DNA of 22,281 nt from DATDDB01 sp041490205 (GTDB lineage Bacteria; Pseudomonadota; Gammaproteobacteria; Burkholderiales; Gallionellaceae). Positions 16,678-22,281 of the stretch are shown piece after piece (within the stretch, counting starts at the first letter, position 1; each line of letters starts with the position of its first letter). The stretch spans positions 1 to 22,281 of the forward strand of contig JBGPSQ010000022.1 in assembly GCA_041490205.1 (NCBI GenBank), read 5' to 3'. Below the pieces are notes generated by a model. It saw only the letters and a program-made list of their open reading frames with translations, was not told where the DNA came from and did not search any database. The position numbers were made by a program, and so were the translations under genes.

Positions 16678-16702
16678 GATGGATTGGGATTCAAAATGGG
16701 CT
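16655..16702. repeat. 18-bp tandem repeat covering the tatT start region
   Basis: ATCAAGATGGATTGGG occurs at 16655 and again 18 bp later at 16673. A degenerate third unit (ATTCAAAATGGG) lies at 16689-16702. On the minus strand it spans the only candidate start codons of tatT. It could be a recent slippage event that altered the translation start. Confidence 0.7.
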
Positions 16703-16789
16703 CTTATGCGATTTGTTCTCCGCCCAAACTAAACCATTTTGCAGGCTGGCGCAAGCCGCCGTGAATGGGGGGAGCAAGGAAACAGCCAA

Positions 16790-17203
16790 TCAAGCCCTGG
16801 CCCTGGCCCAGCGCACAATATTGCCCGCATCCATCGCCCCGGCCTGCCGCGCCACCTCGACGCCGCCCTTGAACAGTGCCAGCGTCGGAATGCTGCGGAT
16901 ATTGTAACGCGCGGCCAGTTCCTGCGCCTCTTCCGTATTGAGCTTGGCCAGCCGCATGTGCGGCTCCAGCTCCGCCGCTGCCTGTACAAAGGCCGGGGCC
17001 ATCATGCGGCAGGGACCGCACCAAGGCGCCCAGAAATCCACCAGCACCGGCACGTCGCTGCGCGCGATATGCCGGTTGAAATTGCCGCATACAGGCTGCC
17101 CGCCCAGCTTTTCCACGGGAACGCGGTTCACCGCATCGCAATGCGGGCAGACTACGTGCTTGGGGCCTGGTTGTTGGGAATGGGTTTGGGGGGAATGGGG
17201 CAT
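16790..17203 (-). CDS. trxC: Thioredoxin TrxC (thioredoxin 2) with shortened zinc-finger region
   Basis: Cytosolic thiol-disulfide reductase, 137 residues. The thioredoxin domain is complete: VLVDFWAPWCGPCRMMAP with redox CGPC (62-65), then KLNTEEAQELAARYNIRSIPT and a final helix. TrxC proteins carry an N-terminal zinc finger of two Cys pairs. Here the first pair CPHC (Cys19, Cys22) and one Cys of the second (PVCG, Cys39) remain. The sequence then goes straight to NFNRHIARSD, with about 18-20 expected residues, including the fourth ligand, missing in frame. The reductase should still fold, but zinc binding is doubtful. An AGGAG site 5 nt before ATG 17203 fixes the start. A perfect palindrome lies just upstream. 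Confidence 0.92.
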   Translation of the reverse strand: MPHSPQTHSQQPGPKHVVCPHCDAVNRVPVEKLGGQPVCGNFNRHIARSDVPVLVDFWAPWCGPCRMMAPAFVQAAAELEPHMRLAKLNTEEAQELAARYNIRSIPTLALFKGGVEVARQAGAMDAGNIVRWARARA

Positions 17204-17216
17204 GACCGCTCCTGAA

Positions 17217-17236
17217 ATATAAGTTGATACTTATAT
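17217..17236. promoter_or_regulatory. Operator-like palindrome in the trxC leader
   Basis: ATATAAGT-TGAT-ACTTATAT is a perfect 8-bp inverted repeat with a 4-bp centre. It is placed 3 nt upstream of the trxC ribosome binding site and overlaps possible -10 sequences on the minus strand (TATAAG). AT-rich palindromes of this size fit dimeric winged-helix repressors, for example of the ArsR class. No regulator gene is adjacent. Confidence 0.5.
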
Positions 17237-17307
17237 ATGGCCGGGGCCGCAAAAAAACAAGGGGCACCCACAAGAACGCCCAGTTAAATATTTATCCCAT
17301 TAAAACA

Positions 17308-17338
17308 TTGCATTATGAACTTTTTACCCGAAATGCAA
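17308..17338. repeat. 7-bp inverted repeat TTGCATT-N17-AATGCAA
   Basis: Perfect arms at 17308-17314 and 17332-17338, upstream of the candidate small RNA promoter. It could be a regulator site or chance in an AT-rich stretch. Confidence 0.35.
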
Positions 17339-17345
17339 CACTTGC

Positions 17346-17373
17346 GGAACTATTTCAAAATAACCCCATCTTA
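17346..17373 (+). promoter_or_regulatory. Extracytoplasmic-stress-like promoter for the small RNA
   Basis: GGAACT (17346-17351) and TCTTA (17369-17373) are separated by 17 nt. The GGAAC-type -35 and TCT-type -10 resemble sigmaE/ECF promoters. The predicted start near 17379-17381 coincides with the first RNA hairpin. No good sigma70 pair was found at this position. Confidence 0.4.
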
Positions 17374-17379
17374 TGTTAC

Positions 17380-17491
17380 AGGTAGCGCAAGCTGCCTCAC
17401 GTTTCTCCTCCCTGAACGTGAAAGTCTTAACTCCCCCCTTTGTTAAGACTTCCATTGGCCCCCGTTTCGAAAGAAACGGGGGTATTTTTTT
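17380..17491 (+). ncRNA. Candidate trans-acting small RNA with C-rich loops
   Basis: About 112 nt, with no plus-strand gene nearby. Hairpin 1 (17381-17396) is GGUAGC-GCAA-GCUGCC with a GNRA tetraloop. Hairpin 2 (17398-17420) has a 6-bp stem CACGUU/AACGUG and an 11-nt loop UCUCCUCCCUG, complementary to Shine-Dalgarno sequences. Hairpin 3 (17422-17451) has a perfect 10-bp stem AAGUCUUAAC/GUUAAGACUU and the loop UCCCCCCUUU. A perfect 10-bp intrinsic terminator with a U-run ends it. The pattern recalls C-rich-loop RNAs such as the CcsR (cuckoo) RNAs of Rhodobacter and sX13 of Xanthomonas, which pair with ribosome binding sites. It does not match a family recognised here with certainty. It is antisense only to the region after the cyclic-nucleotide-binding gene. 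Confidence 0.6.
17459..17491 (+). terminator. Intrinsic terminator of the small RNA
   Basis: CCCCCGTTTC-GAAA-GAAACGGGGG (perfect 10-bp stem, 17459-17482) is followed by TATTTTTTT. The T-run is on the plus strand only, so it ends plus-strand transcription. On the minus strand the hairpin sits after the 17509 stop codon but lacks a U-run. Confidence 0.9.
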
Positions 17492-17508
17492 ACCATAAAT
17501 TCCGTGAG

Positions 17509-18363
17509 TTATAGCGCGAAACAAGTCGCGATGAAACGCGCCCGCTCGCCCACCGCCTTGAGCAGGGCAACCCCGAATTCGGGATTGGTTTTGACAAGGT
17601 CGAAAAAGTCCTTGCGGTTGATCGCCAGCAGCGAACACTCTGTCACCGCCACGGCGCTGGCGAGCCGCTCGGTGCGCCCGATCAGCGCCATTTCGCCGAA
17701 CATGCCGCCCTCCCCGATTTCCTCCACCACGCGGCCCTGGATGGTGACTTCCACCGCCCCCTCGAGAACCACATACATCAGCAGCCCGACCTGCCCTTCC
17801 TGCATGATGGACTTGCCGGGCAAATAGCGCGTGATCACGGTGGCCCCAAACGTATCCACCAGCTCCATCAACTGCTTCTTGCCGAACACCCCGGACTCAT
17901 TCCAGTCCGCGCCCGCAGGCACCCCCGCATCCGCATTCAGCCTGGCGATCATCTTGCGCAAGCGCCCCACCATGAGCGACATCATCGTGAGCGAAAATTC
18001 CGGATGCTCGCGCAGCGCGGCCCGGAACTGCTTCTCGTCCAGCGCGATCAGCCTGCACCGCGTCTTCGCTATCGCCGTCGCGCTCCTCGGCGAATGGGTG
18101 ATGGAAGCCAGCTCCCCGAAAATCTCGCCCTGCTGGACGGAGCCAACCTGCCTATCCCCTACAAAAAGATCAATCTCGCCTTCCACCAGCAAATACATCA
18201 TGTCTTTCTGGAGCAGAAAGCGGCTCGCCTTGTCATCCTCGTGGAAAATGACCTTCCCCGCCGCCACCTGCTCCTCTTCGCCCGCCGATGTGAAAAACCT
18301 CCACGCGGCAAGGGAATCGTAGCCTGACTTATTCGGGGAATTTGAATTTGAGGAATTGTTCAT
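17509..18363 (-). CDS. Protein with two cyclic-nucleotide-binding domains
   Basis: 284 residues from ATG 18363; an in-frame GTG at 18375 is possible but less likely. Two cNMP-binding beta-barrels follow one another with no DNA-binding or enzyme domain. Domain 1 (about 30-140) has a phosphate-binding cassette GEIFGELASITHSPRSATAI with Glu84 and Arg93. Domain 2 (about 160-280) has GGMFGEMALIGRTERLASAV with Glu224 and Arg233. Both cassettes keep the Arg that contacts the cyclic phosphate, so ligand binding is plausible. The N-terminal 15 residues are Asn/Ser rich. No partner is adjacent in an operon. It may be a signalling adaptor; the function is not recognised. Confidence 0.88.
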   Translation of the reverse strand: MNNSSNSNSPNKSGYDSLAAWRFFTSAGEEEQVAAGKVIFHEDDKASRFLLQKDMMYLLVEGEIDLFVGDRQVGSVQQGEIFGELASITHSPRSATAIAKTRCRLIALDEKQFRAALREHPEFSLTMMSLMVGRLRKMIARLNADAGVPAGADWNESGVFGKKQLMELVDTFGATVITRYLPGKSIMQEGQVGLLMYVVLEGAVEVTIQGRVVEEIGEGGMFGEMALIGRTERLASAVAVTECSLLAINRKDFFDLVKTNPEFGVALLKAVGERARFIATCFAL

Positions 18364-18493
18364 GATAGGCCCCACCTTTTATTACAGTGATTCAAAAGCA
18401 CACCTTACGGCTGCATCTGGAAAAATATATTGAAGCCCATGTGAATCTACGCCTCAAGCTTGTGTGCGTCAATAAGGTGTTGCGCTGCTGATA

Positions 18494-18519
18494 CTCCCTG
18501 ATGGGGGAATTGCAGGGAG
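18494..18519. other. 7-bp hairpin downstream of glmM
   Basis: CTCCCTG (18494-18500) and CAGGGAG (18513-18519) form a perfect stem 14 nt after the glmM stop. There is no U-run on the minus strand, so it is at most a weak or Rho-assisted terminator. Confidence 0.3.
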
Positions 18520-18532
18520 GGCAAGACGGTAT

Positions 18533-19888
18533 CTACGCCACTCCCCTCACCACCCCCGCAATCCCCTCCGCGCACTTTTTAACTAGCGCCCCATCCTCCC
18601 CCTCCACCATCACCCGCAGCAGCGGCTCAGTGCCGGAGGGGCGCAGCAATACGCGGCCCTTACCATCCAGAGAGCGTTCCGCATCCGCAACGGCGGCCTT
18701 CACTTGCGCGTTCTCAAGCAGCGTCCCGGCTTTCTCCACCCGCACATTGATCAACACCTGCGGATACATCACCAAGTCATGCGCTGCCTGTTCCAGCGTT
18801 TCATTGGCGGCGCGCAGTGCATGCAGCACTTGCAGGGCGGAGATGATGCCGTCGCCGGTGCTGTGCTTATCGAGCGAGATGATGTGGCCGGAGTTTTCGC
18901 CGCCGAGTTGCCAGCCTTTTTGCTGGAGCAGTTCCATCACGTAGCGGTCGCCCACCTTGGCGCGCGCGAACGGGATGTTCATGCGCTTCATGGCGTGCTC
19001 GAAGGCGAGGTTGGTCATGAGGGTGCCAATCACGCCGCCTTTCATGATGCCCCTGGATTGGCGGTGGCGGGCGATGACGTAGAGCAGTTGGTCGCCGTCG
19101 TACAGCTTGCCTTCTGCATCCGCCATGATGAGGCGGTCGCCATCGCCATCGAGGGCGATGCCGAGATCGGCGTGGTGTTCCTTCACTGCCTTCTGCAAAT
19201 TCGCCGGGGCGGTGGCGCCATAGCCGTCGTTGATGTTCTTGCCGTCGGGTGCGACGCCGATGGCGACGACATCCGCGCCGAGTTCGTGGAACACGTTGCG
19301 CGCGATGTGGTAGGCCGCGCCGTGGGCACAATCCACCACCAGCTTCAGGCCGCGCAGATCCAACTCGTAGGGGAAGCTGCTCTTGCAGAATTCGATGTAG
19401 CGCCCAGCCGCGTCGTCTATGCGGCGCGCCTTGCCGAGACGGGCCGAGGGCATGGTGACGATGGGGCTGTCCAGCCCGGCCTCGATGGCGCGCTCGATGT
19501 CGTCGGGCAGCTTTTCGCCGGTGCCGGAGAAGAACTTGATGCCGTTGTCCTCGAACGGGTTGTGCGATGCGGAGATGACGATGCCTGCCTGCAGCCGCAA
19601 GGCGCGAGTCAGGTGGGCCACCGCCGGGGTGGGCACAGGGCCTGCGAGGTATACGTCCACGCCCGCCGCGATCAGCCCGGCCTGCAATGCAGATTCCAGC
19701 AGGTAGCCGGAGATGCGCGTGTCCTTGCCGATCAGCACGGCGGGATTCTCGCCCTGCGCCAGGTGCCAGTCGGCGGCGGCCAGCACCTTGCCCGCGGCAT
19801 AGCCCAGGTGCATCACGAATTCCGGGGTGATGGGAAATTCGCCCACCTTGCCGCGCACGCCATCGGTGCCGAAATATTTTCTGCTCAT
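18533..19888 (-). CDS. glmM: Phosphoglucosamine mutase
   Basis: Converts glucosamine-6-phosphate to glucosamine-1-phosphate for UDP-GlcNAc, hence peptidoglycan and lipopolysaccharide. The length of 451 residues is normal. Motifs seen are YFGTDGVRG at the start, the active-site serine loop ISASHNPFEDNGIKFF (phosphorylated Ser108), the metal-binding DGDGDR (Asp247, 249, 251), the sugar-binding GENSGHI and the phosphate-binding RPSGTEPLLRVM near the end. All are intact. In betaproteobacteria it usually follows folP in one transcript. Here the folP stop and the glmM start are separated by about 360 bp of repeats and a folP fragment, so expression may depend on a promoter in the repeats. Confidence 0.97.
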   Translation of the reverse strand: MSRKYFGTDGVRGKVGEFPITPEFVMHLGYAAGKVLAAADWHLAQGENPAVLIGKDTRISGYLLESALQAGLIAAGVDVYLAGPVPTPAVAHLTRALRLQAGIVISASHNPFEDNGIKFFSGTGEKLPDDIERAIEAGLDSPIVTMPSARLGKARRIDDAAGRYIEFCKSSFPYELDLRGLKLVVDCAHGAAYHIARNVFHELGADVVAIGVAPDGKNINDGYGATAPANLQKAVKEHHADLGIALDGDGDRLIMADAEGKLYDGDQLLYVIARHRQSRGIMKGGVIGTLMTNLAFEHAMKRMNIPFARAKVGDRYVMELLQQKGWQLGGENSGHIISLDKHSTGDGIISALQVLHALRAANETLEQAAHDLVMYPQVLINVRVEKAGTLLENAQVKAAVADAERSLDGKGRVLLRPSGTEPLLRVMVEGEDGALVKKCAEGIAGVVRGVA

Positions 19889-19911
19889 GCTGTTATCCCT
19901 TCAATACCAAC

Positions 19912-19998
19912 TAGCCACGGATTGACACGGATATACACGGATGAAAACCAACTCTTGGAGGTTTTTTATCCGTGTGCATCCGTGTTAATCCGTGGCTA
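19912..19998. repeat. Dispersed CCACGGAT/ACACGGAT inverted repeat, copy 2
   Basis: The left arm TAGCCACGGATTGACACGGA starts at 19912. The right arm, ATCCGTG units ending TTAATCCGTGGCTA, ends at 19998, with a short AT-rich centre. It is a more compact form of the element at 12658-12800. It sits 23 bp upstream of the glmM start and its end supplies the TAG stop of the folP fragment. Confidence 0.85.
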
Positions 19999-20167
19999 AA
20001 TCATGCCCCCGGCGTTCACCGCCTCCCAAACCTTCAGCGCATCCACCGTGGCGCGTACGTCGTGTACGCGCACGATTGAAGCCCCCCGCTGAACCGCGAT
20101 CAGCGCCGCAGCCAGGCTGGCGGCCAGGCGGTGTTCCACGTCCTGCCCGGTGATAGCGCCCAGCCCC
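19996..20167 (-). pseudogene. Duplicated 3' fragment of folP
   Basis: Positions 20014-20164 repeat the last ~150 bp of the folP coding region (from LGAITGQDVEHRLAASLAAA to the KVW-AVN end) at roughly 90% identity. Most differences are synonymous; the residue changes are H to R, A to S and D to E. The fragment has no start codon or active-site motifs beyond the C-terminal VRVHDV. The 5' junction is a REP element at 20167 and the stop codon lies in the other repeat at 19996-19998. A 71-codon frame runs through the REP into it, but there is no ribosome binding site. Confidence 0.85.
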
Positions 20168-20253
20168 GTAGGTCGGGTTAGCGCAGCGTAACCCGACTTC
20201 ATGGAGATCATGATCCAGTCCTGTCGGGTTACGCTGCGCTAACCCGACCTACG
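20167..20253. repeat. REP pair: perfect 31-bp inverted repeat (BIME-like)
   Basis: 20167-20197 and 20223-20253 are exact reverse complements (31 of 31) around a 25-bp centre. Each arm is itself palindromic: GTCGGGTTA and TAACCCGAC around GCGCAGCG. This is the common GTAGGTCGGGTTAGCGCAGC REP type of betaproteobacteria. The right arm supplies the TAG stop codon of the intact folP (20249-20251). Diverged copies lie at 15701-15786. No transposase is in the window. Confidence 0.9.
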
Positions 20254-21082
20254 ATACTTTCGCCTCGTTCACCGCATCCCAAACCTTCAGCGCATCCACC
20301 GTGGCGCGCACATCGTGCACGCGCACGATGGCGGCGCCGTGCTGCACCGCAATCAGCGCCGCAGCCAGGCTGGCGGCCAAGCGGTGCTCCACGTCCTGCC
20401 CGGTGATAGCGCCCAGCATGGATTTGCGCGACAGCCCTGCCAGCACCGGCACGCCCAGTTCGCGCAAGGCTGCCAATTCCCGCAGCAAGACGAGATTATG
20501 CCCCAGCGCCTTGCCAAAGCCAAAGCCCGGGTCAACCACGATGCGCTCCCTGGCGATGCCTGCCGCCTCCGCCGCCGCGATGCGCGCGCGCAGGAAGCCT
20601 TTTACTTCCTCCACCGCGTCGGCATAGTGCGGCTGCGCCTGCATGGTCTGCGGGTCGCCCTGCTTGTGCATCAGGCAAACCGCAGCATTGCTTGCGGAAA
20701 CGGCTGCCAGCGCGCCCTGCTCCTGCAGCGCGTTGACGTCGTTTACCATGGCGGCGCCCGCAGCCAGCGCTGCGCGCATCACTTCAGGCTTGCGGGTGTC
20801 GATGGAAAGGGGAACCGGCGTACCGCGCAGCCCTTCGAGCACGGGGATGACGCGATCAAGTTCTTCCTGGATGCCGACCGTGCTGGCGCCGGGGCGCGTG
20901 GATTCGCCGCCGATGTCGAGCAGGGCCGCGCCCTCGGCGATCAACTGATGCGCATGCGCCAGCGCGGCATCAAGCCGCAAATGCCGGCCGCCGTCTGAAA
21001 AGGAATCGGGCGTGACATTGACGATGCCCATCACCAATGGGCGGGAGAGGTCGAGGCGGAAAGGGCCGCAGTGCAGAGGCAT
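20249..21082 (-). CDS. folP: Dihydropteroate synthase
   Basis: Joins 6-hydroxymethyl-dihydropterin diphosphate with p-aminobenzoate in folate synthesis; target of sulfonamides. 277 residues with every family motif: MGIVNVTPDSFSDGG, LDIGGESTRPGA, LSIDTRKPEV, MVNDVNAL, LMHKQGDPQTMQ, VDPGFGFGK, LAGLSRKSML and the terminal VRVHDV. The last codons (after AVN) and the stop come from a REP element, so the original C-terminal tail has probably been replaced, outside the active site. An intrinsic terminator separates it from ftsH upstream, so it needs its own promoter; none was clear. No strong ribosome binding site precedes the ATG. Confidence 0.97.
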   Translation of the reverse strand: MPLHCGPFRLDLSRPLVMGIVNVTPDSFSDGGRHLRLDAALAHAHQLIAEGAALLDIGGESTRPGASTVGIQEELDRVIPVLEGLRGTPVPLSIDTRKPEVMRAALAAGAAMVNDVNALQEQGALAAVSASNAAVCLMHKQGDPQTMQAQPHYADAVEEVKGFLRARIAAAEAAGIARERIVVDPGFGFGKALGHNLVLLRELAALRELGVPVLAGLSRKSMLGAITGQDVEHRLAASLAAALIAVQHGAAIVRVHDVRATVDALKVWDAVNEAKVS

Positions 21083-21084
21083 AG

Positions 21085-21275
21085 GCAGTCGTTAGTCGTC
21101 AGACGCTAGTCGTTAGTCAAATACCAGCACACCTGTCTGCAAATTGCCGTGATCAGGGCGCAGCATCATCGCAAAAAAGCGCGGCTTGGTGGCCGCGCTG
21201 TATGCTCTGGTTCTTTGAGAGAAATCAGATGGCCGCTAGCCGCCAGCCAACTAACGACTAGCGTCTAACGACTGC
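21085..21275. repeat. Inverted repeat pair in the ftsH-folP gap
   Basis: The left arm (21085-21117) and the right arm (21250-21275) are complementary over 26 nt, except that the left arm carries a 7-nt insertion TCGTCAG at 21096-21102. Both are built of GTCGTTAGT and ACGCTAGTC units. The 191-bp unit encloses the ftsH terminator. No coding potential is seen; it resembles a small non-autonomous element or a structured spacer. Confidence 0.75.
21173..21199 (-). terminator. Intrinsic terminator downstream of ftsH
   Basis: On the minus strand AGCGCGGC-CACCAA-GCCGCGCT forms a perfect 8-bp GC-rich stem followed by a T-run (21178-21173). It should end most ftsH transcripts 80 bp after the stop codon and before folP. 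Confidence 0.85.
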
Positions 21276-21278
21276 TTT

Positions 21279-22281
<1,003 letters not shown>

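Noticed and set aside
17398..17451. Minus-strand reading of the hairpins as a CsrA-binding RNA with GGA loops
   Set aside because: On the minus strand the loops would show GGAGGA and GGGGGG, but the U-run and the promoter-like motif are on the plus strand only.
18704..19999. 431-codon plus-strand open frame
   Set aside because: Antisense to glmM, which has every expected motif; no ribosome binding site or domain.
20167..20253. Possible CRISPR or transposase-bearing element
   Set aside because: Only two inverted palindromic units with a single 25-bp centre, and no spacer series or transposase gene; fits a REP/BIME pair.

Overview
The window reads as a chromosomal segment of a betaproteobacterium. 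The ftsH-folP-glmM order, a TrxC-type thioredoxin whose sequence resembles the betaproteobacterial form, a DUF3617 secreted protein, REP-like palindromes and the GC-rich codon use all fit. A member of the Nitrosomonadales is a reasonable guess, but the sequence alone does not prove it.

Layout. (a) 1-1.9 kb, minus strand: a secreted DUF3617 protein followed 4 nt later by a D-Ala-D-Ala carboxypeptidase that runs off the left edge. (b) 2-3.6 kb: a TetR-family regulator divergent from a Nu-class/YfcG-like glutathione transferase, then a short-chain dehydrogenase gene reduced to its two ends by an internal deletion. (c) 3.7-12.6 kb, plus strand: a compact signalling locus. It encodes a PhnD-like periplasmic binding protein, a 1188-residue Cache/HAMP/4xPAS/GAF histidine kinase, a second membrane kinase with a four-helix-bundle sensor and a near-matching kinase core, an Rcp1-like single-domain response regulator, a REC-PAS-GAF-HD-GYP protein (c-di-GMP hydrolase) and a bacteriohemerythrin. 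(d) 12.8-17.2 kb, minus strand: a TRAP transporter with its TatT lipoprotein (TPAT type), preceded by trxC. (e) 17.2-17.5 kb: a gene-free stretch holding an operator-like palindrome and, on the plus strand, a candidate small RNA. (f) 17.5-22.3 kb, minus strand: a double cyclic-nucleotide-binding-domain protein, glmM, a duplicated 3' piece of folP, folP, and the 3' part of ftsH.

How the genes may work together. In (c) the two kinases very probably feed phosphoryl groups to the stand-alone receiver and/or the HD-GYP receiver. This would link a periplasmic ligand and redox/oxygen cues (GAF, PAS, hemerythrin) to c-di-GMP turnover. In (d) the DctP-like protein has Trp where carboxylate-binding TRAP proteins carry Arg, and the TatT lipoprotein is encoded beside it, so a non-carboxylate ligand is likely.

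The least expected signal is the plus-strand RNA at about 17380-17491. It has three stem-loops, two with C-rich or anti-Shine-Dalgarno loops, a strong intrinsic terminator, and an extracytoplasmic-stress-like promoter motif correctly placed upstream. The region also shows repeat-driven remodelling: a perfect 31-bp REP inverted repeat beside a divergent duplicate of the folP 3' end, two copies of another dispersed repeat, a third inverted-repeat pair between ftsH and folP, and internal deletions in an SDR gene and in trxC.
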